Of a DNA stretch of 64,000 bases, positions 1 to 8,640 are shown piece by piece (positions within the stretch are counted from its first letter, which is position 1; every line of letters starts with the position of its first letter). Made by a program: the position numbers and the translations under genes. The notes under the pieces were generated by a model, which worked only from the letters and a program-made list of their open reading frames with translations, searched no databases and was not told the DNA's origin. The stretch is from JAHEDT01 sp963825615 (GTDB lineage: Bacteria; Desulfobacterota; Desulfuromonadia; Desulfuromonadales; BM103), in the NCBI GenBank assembly GCA_963825615.1, contig CAWGTV010000006.1:248001-312000 (forward strand), written 5' to 3'.

Positions 1-1
1 G

Positions 2-121
2 ATCCTTGTCTTCCCCAATGACAACCGCAAGGACTTCGAGGCCCTTCCGGACTACCTGAAAGAAGGCCTCGAGGTCCACTTCGTGAAGACCTTCGACGAT
101 GTTTACCGAATCGTTTTCTGA
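2..121 (+). CDS. lon: Lon protease, C-terminal end (partial)
   Basis: The first 39 codons visible, up to the TGA at 119-121, encode the last residues of ATP-dependent Lon protease. The stretch NRKDFEALPDYLKEGLEVHF matches the end of the Lon proteolytic domain, where bacterial Lon proteins carry a nearly identical sequence. The rest of the gene lies left of the window. Lon is a cytoplasmic AAA+ serine protease that degrades damaged and regulatory proteins. The call rests only on this short but very characteristic tail. Confidence 0.9.
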   Translation: MLVFPNDNRKDFEALPDYLKEGLEVHFVKTFDDVYRIVF

Positions 122-424
122 GCCCCACAGACCCATAACTGTTTGCAGCAAGGGGCCCCTTCGCACGAACCATTTTTTCTCATCAAAGCCAAAATCAAAG
201 GCAATATCCTAAATAACGCATAGGCGCCAAGGTCAAATCATGACGCCAAGAGACCATATCCCCAAATTTACAGAACCCATTTTGCGTCCTGTTTCTTTTT
301 GTCATCTTTGCGGGAAGCAGTTCATCCTTTCAGGGTATCACCAGACAGGGCCCAAAAGGCTCCGTTTGTATTCTAATAACTTTGTATTATCATTAGAAAA
401 CGAACTTGGAGTGGAAACATCATC

Positions 425-1363
425 ATGGATATCCTGATTCCCCTGCGCGACAGCCTGTTCAACGGCGAGTTCCTGGAAAGTAAGATTTTTTACACCCTGC
501 TGGCTCTCGTGGTGTTCTGGCTGATCCGGCGACTGCTGCTGGCCGTGTTCCTGCGCGAACGGGATGTCCAGGTCCAATATCGCATTCGCAAGACCGTCGC
601 CTACGTCACCTACCCCCTCGCCTTCTTGGTCATCGGCCGCATCTGGTTTGCCGGCTTTCAGGCTCTTTCCACCTATCTCGGGTTGCTCTCCGCCGGCCTC
701 GCCATTGCCCTGCAGACGCCATTGGTCAATCTGGCCGGATGGGCCTTCATCCTCTGGCGCCAGCCGTTCAAGGTCGGCGACCGTATCCAGATCGGCAGCG
801 ACCGCGGCGATGTCATCGACCAGCGCATCTTCATGTTCAGCCTGATGGAGATCGGCAACTGGGTCGACGCCGACCAGAGCACCGGGCGAGTCATCCACAT
901 CCCCAACGGCAAGATCTTCAACGAGGTCCTGGCCAACTACAGCCAGGGGTTCCATTATATCTGGAACGAAATCCCCGTCCTGGTGACCTTCGAAAGTGAC
1001 TGGCGCAAGGCCAAGCATCTGCTCAACGAGATCGCCCAGCGCCACGGCACCTCGTTCAGTGATGCCGCCGCCAAGAGGTTGCGCGAAGCGGCCAAGAAGT
1101 TCATGATTTTCTATTCGAAGTTGACGCCGGTGGTCTACACCACGGTCAAGGACTGCGGCGTCATGCTGACGATCCGCTATCTTTGCGATCCCCGGCAAAG
1201 GCGCGGCTCAGAGCAAGCCGTATGGGAGGACATACTCGACGTTTTTGCTGACCACGCTGACATCGATTTTGCCTACCCCACCCAGCGCTATTACCGCAAT
1301 GACTCGGAAGGCAAACCAGGGACCCGTCCCGAGGTGATCTACGCTGCGGCTCCGCCCGAATAG
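425..1363 (+). CDS. MscS-family small-conductance mechanosensitive channel
   Basis: A 312-residue inner-membrane protein. Three hydrophobic segments lie in the first ~110 residues. The third has the Gly/Ala-rich pore-helix pattern typical of MscS (around GLLSAGLAIALQTPLVNLAG), followed by the beta domain with VGDRIQIG and the RVIHIPNGKIFNEVLANYS stretch. These channels release solutes when the membrane is stretched by hypo-osmotic shock. The ATG at 425 follows a GGAG about 13 bases upstream. The C-terminal part (residues ~180-300) is a soluble vestibule-like domain. It appears monocistronic, with no obvious functional link to its neighbours. The exact subfamily (MscS or YnaI/YbdG-like) is not resolved. 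Confidence 0.85.
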   Translation: MDILIPLRDSLFNGEFLESKIFYTLLALVVFWLIRRLLLAVFLRERDVQVQYRIRKTVAYVTYPLAFLVIGRIWFAGFQALSTYLGLLSAGLAIALQTPLVNLAGWAFILWRQPFKVGDRIQIGSDRGDVIDQRIFMFSLMEIGNWVDADQSTGRVIHIPNGKIFNEVLANYSQGFHYIWNEIPVLVTFESDWRKAKHLLNEIAQRHGTSFSDAAAKRLREAAKKFMIFYSKLTPVVYTTVKDCGVMLTIRYLCDPRQRRGSEQAVWEDILDVFADHADIDFAYPTQRYYRNDSEGKPGTRPEVIYAAAPPE

Positions 1364-1736
1364 TCCAGTGCGGTGCGTCAGGTCTTTGCCACCGACTGTT
1401 GGTGTCAAGGGCTATCGCATCAAAGTTTTTACATTGGTGATAAAAAGGTGGAGTCTCGGAGGGTTCCGTGTGATTTAGGGTCTTCAGTGCAAAATCGAAG
1501 ACTTTGTTCGTGTTCTACGTTGATTTTCGGTGTATCAAATATCCTTAGGATGTCCAGGAATGCAATGCAACAACACAAAGAAGAAAGCCACAACTAAGGG
1601 AATCAGGAAGGTGTTAGCTAGGCCTGGAAATTGTGAGATATAGGACAATATTAAGGGATAAATCAGCAGCGCGGCATTATGCGTCCAACCATGGATAAGA
1701 ACGTAACTCACGCACAATCTGTCCTTATCCGTTATG
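1364..1736. other. Intergenic, no gene recognised
   Basis: About 370 bases separating the MscS gene from the convergent lipoprotein gene. Short open frames exist, but none has a ribosome site or a recognisable product. The base composition becomes clearly AT-rich here, marking the left edge of the AT-rich block. No clear terminator was found. Confidence 0.5.
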
Positions 1737-2195
1737 CTATTTGCTACACTGACCTTTTTTAGCCATATCTAACTCTTTCACAGCTTTTTGCCCTTCTGCT
1801 TCGTCAACTAATTCCAATCCTGCGCCGCCAACAAATACCCCCAATTTCATATATTGTCGAATAAAATAATTCTTGCCACCATCAGTTTTTAATAACAAGT
1901 CATTGGGTGAAAACTCAGATTCTGTAGAAACCTTATGTTCTTGATCACCCTGAACTTCTTCGTAGAAGAAAACATTAGGTGCGGTTTCTCCAATGCACTC
2001 TCCATCAACCCAGACATCTTTTTTCAAAGCTCCACCAAGACTGCCAGAGCGATAGATATATAATGCAGCATTACCATTGGAAGGAGGGTTGAATTTTTTT
2101 ACTATTTCATTTTTATCGGCGCTTTCCATGGGTACTGTTGCGCAACCAGAGAATAAAAACGAGACCAAAACAATCAGCACTAGTTTTTTATACAT
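1737..2195 (-). CDS. DUF2846-type lipoprotein
   Basis: A 152-residue predicted lipoprotein. An N-terminal lipoprotein signal peptide ends in the lipobox LFSGC (Cys18), and the mature part has the DUF2846 pattern: ALYIYRSG near residues 45-52, then VWVDGECIGE (about 62-71), a Phe-rich segment and a Tyr-Phe-Ile-Arg-Gln strand near residue 110. DUF2846 proteins are small beta-rich envelope lipoproteins of unknown role. The ATG at 2195 has an AAGGAGA ribosome site six bases upstream. It lies downstream of the diguanylate-cyclase-like gene on the same strand but 300 bases away, so co-transcription is uncertain. Codon use is AT-rich compared with the core genes. Confidence 0.8.
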   Translation of the reverse strand: MYKKLVLIVLVSFLFSGCATVPMESADKNEIVKKFNPPSNGNAALYIYRSGSLGGALKKDVWVDGECIGETAPNVFFYEEVQGDQEHKVSTESEFSPNDLLLKTDGGKNYFIRQYMKLGVFVGGAGLELVDEAEGQKAVKELDMAKKGQCSK

Positions 2196-2501
2196 TTCAT
2201 TCTCCTTTTGAATTTCGTTTTATTTATGACCCATTCAAAAAACAAAAAACCACTGGTCAGCATTGAGCTAACTTCAGCGGTTCATAAGCCTCTTGATTGT
2301 TCTATTTGGCTACCTGTCATCCCATCCCCCATGGAATGTATTAAAACCTAGATTGCAAGCTATCTGATATCTAATACGCTGTCAAAGATTTCTTCCTTTT
2401 ATATTTTTACATTGTTCCAGGGTCCTCACATTAGTCCAAATTCGAGATTCTTGCTTACCCTGATAAACAACAATCACTTCTCAAGAGCAGGATAAAAACT
2501 C
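2196..2501. other. Intergenic, no feature recognised
   Basis: About 300 AT-rich bases between two minus-strand genes. No open frame with a ribosome site, no strong hairpin with a T-run and no convincing promoter were seen. It probably holds the promoter of the DUF2846 lipoprotein. Confidence 0.4.
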
Positions 2502-3908
2502 TTAGGCTTGTGTGATGCAGTCCTTGCCTAGTAACTTAGACTTGTACATTGCTTTGTCAGCTAGCATCAAAAGTTGGTCAGGAGACTGGATGTTTTTATC
2601 TATGAATGTTGAGGTCCCAGAACTGACCGTGACCTGTTCACCATCGAGACATTTAAACTTATGTTCACGGATTAGAGTGCCCAATCGGGTTGCCATCACC
2701 AAGGCGCCTTCTTGTGCTGTATTTGAGAGGATAATAGCAAATTCTTCTCCACCATATCGCGAAGGGACATCACTCAGCCTGGCAACCCTTTTTATGAGTT
2801 TGCCTATCTCTCTTAGTACAGCATCTCCATGTTTATGACCATAAGTGTCATTAATCCGCTTAAAATTATCTATATCAAAAAAGACCAGAGAAAGAGGCGT
2901 TTGATAGCGGCTCGCGCTGCTGAACTCTTTTTCAAGGCAGTTGTAAAAATGCTGATGATTGTAGAGTTTAGTCAATCCATCTCGAATGGCCATTTCCTCA
3001 AAATACTCTTGTGCAGTTTGCGTTCTCTCAAACAGTATCGCAGTTTCTAAAGCATTGGCGGACAGGTTCGCTACCAATTGACATAGTTTGTGGATTCTTT
3101 CCGTGACACCATCGGACAGCGGGGTCGCTATCCGTAAAAGGAAAGTCCCTATGACGCTCTCCTTTTTAATGACTGGAATGACAACGATTGAATTGAAATT
3201 AAGGCCCTCAATCTGCGCCTTAACAGAATCCATGAGAGGGGCATTTTTTATGTCATTTATGATGACGGGCTGTTTTGATTCGAGGGCCTTGCCTATTTCC
3301 GGGTATTTGCACAGCTCCAGCTTTATCTCTTCGTGAACCTCAAGGTCGCTGCTGGCCTTGACACAAGGGACGCCTTCATCATTGATACTGACAATTGAGC
3401 AGCGTGCGTTATCAACTATGTCCGACATCCTGTCAACGATCAGATGAAGTATGGTTATTGGATTGCGTATTGCAGAAATGTTTTCTGCTAGTTCAAGGAG
3501 AAATATCAGATCTCTTTGTTCTAAATCGGAATAGTAATCTGTGGGCCTGAGATGGGCGCCCACCCGTGCAAGAATTTCTGGAAGACACATCGGTTTTGTA
3601 ATGTAATCGTCAGCCCCAACCTTTAACCCACGAACAATGTCCTCCTTTTTTGAAAGTGAGGTGAACAAGATGATCGGAACTTTTCTTGTTGCTGAACTTT
3701 CCTTTAGAATACGACAAGCATCAATCCCATCTTTAACTGGCATTTCAACATCCATGATAATCAGATTAGGTTTCATTGTCTTGGCAAGGCTGATGGCCAC
3801 CTCACCATTCTCCCCTTCTATGATGTCGTATTGACTTTTCAAGGCGTCTTTCAGGACCCTTCTATAAAAAAGCTCGTCATCAACAATAAGAATTTTTAAT
3901 TTTGTCAT
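2502..3908 (-). CDS. Response regulator with GAF and GGDEF domains (diguanylate cyclase)
   Basis: About 468 residues. An N-terminal receiver domain begins KILIVDDE, with the phosphoacceptor Asp in IIMDVEMP and the conserved Lys in YITKP. A GAF-like sensor segment follows (about residues 150-300), then a C-terminal GGDEF domain with the active-site form RYGGEEF and the upstream FDIDNFKRIND helix. It should make cyclic di-GMP from two GTP when phosphorylated. No RxxD inhibitory site was noted directly before the active site. ATG 3908 is chosen because MTKLKILIVDDE is the normal family start; an in-frame TTG at 3932 would add eight residues, and neither has a strong ribosome site. No cognate kinase is adjacent. 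Confidence 0.88.
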   Translation of the reverse strand: MTKLKILIVDDELFYRRVLKDALKSQYDIIEGENGEVAISLAKTMKPNLIIMDVEMPVKDGIDACRILKESSATRKVPIILFTSLSKKEDIVRGLKVGADDYITKPMCLPEILARVGAHLRPTDYYSDLEQRDLIFLLELAENISAIRNPITILHLIVDRMSDIVDNARCSIVSINDEGVPCVKASSDLEVHEEIKLELCKYPEIGKALESKQPVIINDIKNAPLMDSVKAQIEGLNFNSIVVIPVIKKESVIGTFLLRIATPLSDGVTERIHKLCQLVANLSANALETAILFERTQTAQEYFEEMAIRDGLTKLYNHQHFYNCLEKEFSSASRYQTPLSLVFFDIDNFKRINDTYGHKHGDAVLREIGKLIKRVARLSDVPSRYGGEEFAIILSNTAQEGALVMATRLGTLIREHKFKCLDGEQVTVSSGTSTFIDKNIQSPDQLLMLADKAMYKSKLLGKDCITQA

Positions 3909-4260
3909 CACAAATACCAGCAATAGGCCCAAAGATTTATTTTAAAGATATTGGCTGAGAAGACTCAATTTTTCTTGTATACTGATCTTTAAAAAGATGC
4001 GACATGTATAATCGTAGCACACGAGCGCTCACAACCCTCTTACAATTCCTCTCGGATTAAACCGCTGATAAATTTTTGGCAAAAACGAATATTTCTTTCT
4101 GCCCCCGCAGTCTGAGAATGGGGAACCGACATTAATCTGTCCTGGCAGACGTGGCTTATAAGAAAGGTCGTATTACCGCGGGAAAAAAGGCAGGGCCATA
4201 AACTACAGGTCGACAATCAACTGATTGCCGACCTGACTTAAATACATAGTTGATTTGCAC
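3909..4260. other. Intergenic region between two minus-strand genes
   Basis: About 350 bases without a supported gene. It contains a long dyad at 4206-4235 (listed separately). The remaining sequence should hold the promoter of the GGDEF gene, but no clear -35/-10 pair was fixed. Confidence 0.4.
4206..4235 (-). terminator. Strong hairpin just after PA2779-family gene
   Basis: Fourteen-base arms (CAGGTCGACAATCA and its partner at 4222-4235) form an almost perfect palindrome. The single mismatch becomes a G-U pair only in the minus-strand transcript, which fits a role downstream of the minus-strand gene ending at 4261. No T-run follows, so it may be an mRNA 3'-end stabiliser or a Rho-dependent stop rather than a classical intrinsic terminator. 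Confidence 0.45.
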
Positions 4261-4668
4261 TTATCTTGGGTGGTTAACAAAGGGGTAAACATGTGTTAAG
4301 CCGACAATGTCGGTAATCAATAAAACCAAAAAGATTAATACAGCTGCACCGACGATCACACCAACCCCACCTCCACCGGCAGGCAATTGATCTATGGAAC
4401 TTCCAAGGGCAGCTAATTCTTCATCCGAAAGGCTGTCTACCCTGTGTTGGGCTTCTGCAGGGTCAACACCATACTGAGTCATAATCTGTGTGACATCTTC
4501 ACGTGCCAAGAAGTCTGCAACCTGAGCACGTTGACCTTCTGCCTGCTGTTCTGCGATCACGGCATCTGTACCAACCATCTTAGCCTGAGCATTGGGGATA
4601 TTAAAGTTAAGCAGACAGAATGAAACAACTAAAATAAGGCTTACCGGACTCATGAATTTTTTTAGCAT
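4261..4668 (-). CDS. PA2779-family protein (DUF6627-like)
   Basis: A 135-residue exported or membrane-anchored small protein. It has an N-terminal signal/hydrophobic segment (about residues 8-29, ending NAQA), a helical middle with the family pattern REDVTQIMTQYGVDPAEAQHRVD, SIDQLPAGGG, then a C-terminal membrane helix rich in Val/Leu/Ile ending in LLITDIVG. This layout is that of the PA2779 family, of unknown function. In many genomes the partner is a PA2778-type cysteine peptidase, and none is present here. ATG 4668 is preferred over an upstream TTG at 4686 because AAGGGAAG lies at proper spacing before it. The gene belongs to the AT-rich block. Confidence 0.8.
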   Translation of the reverse strand: MLKKFMSPVSLILVVSFCLLNFNIPNAQAKMVGTDAVIAEQQAEGQRAQVADFLAREDVTQIMTQYGVDPAEAQHRVDSLSDEELAALGSSIDQLPAGGGGVGVIVGAAVLIFLVLLITDIVGLTHVYPFVNHPR

Positions 4669-4686
4669 TCGCTGCTTCCCTTTCAA

Positions 4687-5031
4687 TTGATGTTTAAAAA
4701 ATACTTAATTCGTGAGTAATCATAATATATCCTAATGGAAATTATGCAATTTCAAGACTCCAGATTGTTGATTTTTAGGATAGATATGCGGAATCGATTC
4801 ACCACTAATTTGGTGATGCCGTGTTTTTTGACATCTTTAATTGTTTCAGGCAGGAATTTTAGATTGATACCAGCATTTCCCAAAAAACCTGGCAAATAGT
4901 AAATACCATCCGGAATTGATTCATGAACTTCTTAAATGAAAAGAAAACGGATCTACATATCAAACAAAATTGGATGGATCGATTTTTTAAGGTAAAATTG
5001 ATTCATATACCTAAGGAGTTAACAGCACAAA
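4687..5031. other. Intergenic region with one small hairpin
   Basis: About 350 AT-rich bases between divergent genes, so it should contain promoters for both sides. A six-base-pair hairpin (TCACCA / TGGTGA at 4799-4816) is followed by TGCCGTGTTTTTT on the plus strand and may act as a weak terminator. No gene was recognised. Confidence 0.4.
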
Positions 5032-5622
5032 ATGCCAGATCAGTTAATCACGATTGGCAAGGCGCTGATAAGCGTAGTCTTTATAACTAGCTTAAGTAGT
5101 ACCCCAGTACTGTCATCAGAGGGTGATGCTGTCCTCTGGAATAGTTTGCGTTCGGGTGAGCATTTTGCTTTGCTGCGTCACGCTATCGCTCCTGGCACTG
5201 GAGATCCGCCGGGGTTCAAACTTGGTAGTTGCCGGACGCAAAGAAACCTTTCCGAGGAAGGACGGACCCAGGCTATCAAGATAGGGAAACTCTTTCGTGA
5301 CAATAGGATTCAGACGGCAAGAGTGTTCTCGAGCCAATGGTGTCGTTGCCTGGAGACTGCAAAGTTGCTGGAACTAGGGCCGGTTCAGGGCCTTTCTTTT
5401 CTCAACTCCTTCTTCAATAACTATGAGTCTCGTGAATCGCAAACACAAGAGCTCTCAGAGTGGCTTCATGAGCAAAACCTTGGTCAGCCTCTTGTTTTGG
5501 TGACACATCAAGTCAACATAACAGCTCTGACAAATGTCTATCCCATTTCTGGTGAACTTGTGATAATCCGCCGATCTAAAACCGGTGAATTCGTGGTTGT
5601 CGGTACGATCAAAACGGAATAG
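5032..5622 (+). CDS. Exported histidine phosphatase (SixA / phosphoglycerate-mutase fold)
   Basis: A 196-residue protein with a hydrophobic N-terminal segment (about residues 10-30), suggesting export. The histidine phosphatase signature ALLRHAIAPG supplies the catalytic His near residue 50. The nearby NLSEEGRTQA and VFSSQWCRCLETA segments provide conserved Arg/Glu positions, and VTHQVN near residue 160 holds the second catalytic His. Members remove phosphate from small molecules or phosphohistidine; the substrate here is unknown. The ribosome site AAGGAG is about 13 bases before the ATG, somewhat far. It is convergent with the downstream TRAP protein gene and shares a bidirectional terminator with it. 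Confidence 0.82.
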   Translation: MPDQLITIGKALISVVFITSLSSTPVLSSEGDAVLWNSLRSGEHFALLRHAIAPGTGDPPGFKLGSCRTQRNLSEEGRTQAIKIGKLFRDNRIQTARVFSSQWCRCLETAKLLELGPVQGLSFLNSFFNNYESRESQTQELSEWLHEQNLGQPLVLVTHQVNITALTNVYPISGELVIIRRSKTGEFVVVGTIKTE

Positions 5623-5708
5623 ATAATGCCCAGGGACATCCCGTCTTTTAGTACTCATTATTAGTGCCGACTCGCAAACCCTATTCTTTTTGTCTGACAA
5701 AGAATAAA

Positions 5709-5730
5709 AGCCACCTGTTTCCAGGTGGCT
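5709..5730. terminator. Bidirectional intrinsic terminator
   Basis: Perfect nine-base-pair stem AGCCACCTG / CAGGTGGCT with a four-base loop. On the minus strand it is followed by TTTATTCTTTG, a good T-rich tail for the gene ending at 5789. On the plus strand the tail is weaker, but the hairpin also lies after the gene ending at 5622. Confidence 0.75.
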
Positions 5731-5788
5731 CATGTTGTTTCGATTCATATCTTCGTTAGATATCTCTTTCGATTATGAAACAGTTTTT

Positions 5789-6838
5789 TTACTGCCCGAG
5801 AACCGCACGGACTTGTCGTAAATAATCGACACCTATTCTTTCCCCCCATTTGTCGTACATGGGTTTAGCTAATTCGATTAACCTGTCCCTGTCAGAAGCA
5901 GAAAGGTCAAAGAAAGATACCCCGCTAGCTTTTGCGGCCTCAATTTGACTGGTCTGTTGTTCCTGAGTTAGAGAACGTGCCACTGCACTTTCCTCAGTGA
6001 TTGTATCTAGGAGGATCTTGCGTAGATCTTGTGGCAGCTGATTCAACCAACGCGTATTGATGAGATGAATATATATTCCTTGAGCATAATCAAGTTGAGT
6101 GTAGTTCTTAACTACATTGAATTTCCCACTGATGTTGCAGACGATGGGTGTGTGATCAAGACCAGTAATCACGCCAGTTTGTAACGCTTGAGGGACATCA
6201 GTCCAGGGCATAACAGTAAATTTAAGGCCCCAGGCTTTGTAGAAGTCTAAATTAACTGGAGCTTCCGCAATGCGAAAGTTGATTGCTTTTGCATCCTCAA
6301 TCGTTCTAACAGCTGATTTTGTTGCCCACCCGTAAGATCCATAGCCAGTAATGTCCGCTACGACAATCTTCTGATTTATAGCAGCATCTCGAAATTGCTG
6401 CCAAAGTTCCGGATTATTACGAAATTTCTCTAGCTTCTCAAAGGTGTCAATTACGTAGGGAAGATTTACGATACCCAATGTGTTTGACACGTTAGCTGCT
6501 GCAACAGAAGAGCTCATCATCCCCTGTATGGCACCCATTTGTAGTTTGCGGATCACATCCTTTTCTCCCCCCAGTAATGATAAAGGACGGAAATCAACGT
6601 AAAGGCGACCGTTACTTTTCTCCCAGACCTTGTCCCTGATCCGATAACCTACGGCAACACCTTCAATTGCAGGATGGCCAACGCAAGACAGGAGATATTT
6701 ATATTCTGCGCGACTTGGATCGAACTTTGGTTGCCAGTTTGCTAAAGGATCGTCCTTGGCCTCTGCAATAATCACTGGAATCATCATCAGAATGGTTAAA
6801 ACAACAATTAAAGATAGACGGAACTTTTTGATTTTCAT
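5789..6838 (-). CDS. TRAP transporter solute-binding protein, DctP family (orphan)
   Basis: About 349 residues. A signal peptide (MKIKKFRLSLIV... ending near IIAEA) precedes a periplasmic DctP/TAXI-like domain with the family pattern VWEKSNGRLYVDFRPLSLLG, then GVITGLDHT and a C-terminal helix set. Such proteins capture carboxylates or related solutes and deliver them to a DctQ/DctM membrane pair, but no dctQ or dctM is adjacent. It could work with a remote TRAP system or act as a ligand sensor. ATG 6838 follows a GAGAG ribosome site; the upstream TTG at 6871 is less likely. Confidence 0.85.
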   Translation of the reverse strand: MKIKKFRLSLIVVLTILMMIPVIIAEAKDDPLANWQPKFDPSRAEYKYLLSCVGHPAIEGVAVGYRIRDKVWEKSNGRLYVDFRPLSLLGGEKDVIRKLQMGAIQGMMSSSVAAANVSNTLGIVNLPYVIDTFEKLEKFRNNPELWQQFRDAAINQKIVVADITGYGSYGWATKSAVRTIEDAKAINFRIAEAPVNLDFYKAWGLKFTVMPWTDVPQALQTGVITGLDHTPIVCNISGKFNVVKNYTQLDYAQGIYIHLINTRWLNQLPQDLRKILLDTITEESAVARSLTQEQQTSQIEAAKASGVSFFDLSASDRDRLIELAKPMYDKWGERIGVDYLRQVRAVLGQ

Positions 6839-7144
6839 GGGATGCTCTCTTTCACAAAGAATTGTTAGCAAAGGGATGATAGCACAACATTAAAAATAAT
6901 CAATTTTTCTTGTCTTACAGCGCAGGATCATTTTTCAACTAATTACGAATGTTAAGCATGATCACCTCAAACCTTGAAGCGGCACGATTTCTCATCAAAA
7001 TATATCAGCTGAGGGTTGGATTGCGTGCTTGCCCGGTGGGCCCAGAGCAAACAAGGACTCGACGTTTGCATATTGCAAAAGATTGAAATCATCACGCATA
7101 TCTGCTAACTTCGCCGGCACTCAAGCATAACGAGGAGTCAACAC
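6839..7144. other. Divergent intergenic region upstream of trpS
   Basis: About 300 bases between the divergent TRAP protein gene and trpS. It should carry both promoters. No riboswitch, T-box or strong hairpin was recognised. The composition changes from AT-rich to GC-rich across it, marking the right edge of the AT-rich block. Confidence 0.4.
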
Positions 7145-8110
7145 ATGCGCGTTTTATCAGGAATCCAGCCTTCAGGCTCCCTGCACCTTGGCAACTATTT
7201 CGGCATGATGTCGAAAATGATTGCCTACCAGGAAGAATCCGAGCTGTTCTGCTTTATTGCCAACTACCACGCCCAGACCTCGGTCAGCGATGGCAAGGCC
7301 CTCGCCCGCGGCACCCTCGAAGCCGCGGCCAACTTCCTCGCCCTTGGCATGGATCCCGAGAAAAGCACCTTCTGGGTGCAATCCGATGTACCCGAAGTCC
7401 AGGAACTGACCTGGATCCTCTCCAACTTCACGCCGATGGGGCTGCTCGAGCGCTGCCACAGCTACAAGGACAAGATCGGCAAGGGTATTGCCGCCAACCA
7501 CGGACTGTTCGCCTACCCGGTGCTGATGACTGCCGACATCCTGATGTTCCAGAGCAATAAGGTGCCAGTCGGCAAGGATCAGAAGCAGCATGTTGAAGTG
7601 GCCCGCGACATCGCCATCAAGTTTAACAACGAGTACGGCGACATTTTCACCCTTCCGGAACCCGAGATCGATGAAGAGGTCGCCACGGTGCCCGGGCTCG
7701 ACGGCCAGAAGATGAGCAAGAGCTACGGCAACACCATCGATCTCTTCGCCGAGGACAAGGCACTGCGCAAGCAGATCATGCGCATCGTCACCGCGCCGAT
7801 CCCGGTTGAAGATCCCAAGAACCCGGATGCCTGTAATGTCTACAAGCTGTCCCGGCTCTTTCTCGACAAGGCCGGCGACGACGCCTTGCGGGCACGCTAT
7901 CTGGCCGGCGGGTTGGCCTTCGGCGACGTCAAGCAGGAGTTGTTCGAGACGGTACGCGACTACTTTACACCCCAGGCCGAGTATCGTCGGGAGCTTCTTG
8001 CCCATCCCGACGGCATCCGTGAGATCCTCGCCAGAGGTGCCGACAAAGCGAGGTATGCAGCGAGCAAAACGTTACACAAAGTGCGCAAGAAAACCGGGTT
8101 GGCCTACTGA
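7145..8110 (+). CDS. trpS: Tryptophan--tRNA ligase
   Basis: A 321-residue class I aminoacyl-tRNA synthetase that charges tRNA-Trp in the cytoplasm. The N-terminus has SGIQPSGSLHLGNYFG, the HIGH-type ATP-binding motif in its usual trpS form, and GQKMSKSYGN near residue 190 is the KMSKS loop. Length is normal for bacterial TrpRS. ATG 7145 is preceded by GAGGAG at good spacing. The gene stands alone, with a gap and a strong hairpin at 8388 downstream. Its GC-rich codon use matches the core genome, unlike the preceding block. Confidence 0.97.
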   Translation: MRVLSGIQPSGSLHLGNYFGMMSKMIAYQEESELFCFIANYHAQTSVSDGKALARGTLEAAANFLALGMDPEKSTFWVQSDVPEVQELTWILSNFTPMGLLERCHSYKDKIGKGIAANHGLFAYPVLMTADILMFQSNKVPVGKDQKQHVEVARDIAIKFNNEYGDIFTLPEPEIDEEVATVPGLDGQKMSKSYGNTIDLFAEDKALRKQIMRIVTAPIPVEDPKNPDACNVYKLSRLFLDKAGDDALRARYLAGGLAFGDVKQELFETVRDYFTPQAEYRRELLAHPDGIREILARGADKARYAASKTLHKVRKKTGLAY

Positions 8111-8640
8111 ATCGAATACGCAGTGGAGGACTTGTGACTCTTCGGACAGGACACTTTGCCCTTATACTGCCGGCCCCCACGCCCTTTCGGACTGCGGAGT
8201 GCATAACCGCAGGCTATTTACTGACTCGCTATAAATGGCCCGACTTGCTCAATCAAGTGTTGCAAAGACGATAATACTGACAAAAAATCCACACTATTTT
8301 TGACACACCCCCGGCCTCTAATTCATTTAAAGCAATTTTAACCAAAACTAAAGGCATTGATATTACGTGTTAATTATAGATAAACACAAAAGTTTGCCAA
8401 TATTGGCAAACTTTTTGCTCTCTGATACGACATTGATTAATCCTCTATTTTAATCCTCGGTTCTAGCACTTCATTTCTCAGGAGGAGAAGGAAGATCTGT
8501 TTGATCTTCCGGATCTGGCATCTTAACAGCGCAGGAAGTCTTCGGGTTCTCTCACCCCGGGGACGCGCAACCCAACAAAGCGGAAAAAATTAATCTGACG
8601 TATCGCTTTGCGATAACCTCCTCTTTTGAAAGGAAAAGGA
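8111..8640. other. Long intergenic region with structured leader before cytochrome gene
   Basis: About 530 bases without a supported gene. After the terminator at 8388-8415, the sequence shows a perfect eight-base-pair hairpin (GGAAGATC / GATCTTCC, 8490-8510), a GC-rich element at ~8533-8578 in which GGGTT can pair with AACCC around an inner CCCC/GGGG, and a TATCGC / GCGATA hairpin at 8601-8615 directly before the ribosome site. Together these look like a regulatory 5' leader. No known riboswitch class was matched with confidence. Confidence 0.45.
8388..8415. terminator. Bidirectional intrinsic terminator
   Basis: A 28-base perfect palindrome with AAAAGTTTGCCAAT as the left half. The T-run of the right arm (CTTTTT) gives an intrinsic terminator on the plus strand, and the mirrored A-run gives one on the minus strand. 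It most likely ends the trpS transcript. Confidence 0.75.

Noticed and set aside
240..437. 65-codon open frame before the MscS gene
   Set aside because: No ribosome site, no recognisable protein, and it overlaps the well-supported MscS start.
8533..8600. GEMM-type cyclic-dinucleotide riboswitch before the cytochrome gene
   Set aside because: A GGGACGC-like stretch is present, but the conserved upstream core and tetraloop are missing, so I list only an unclassified structured leader.
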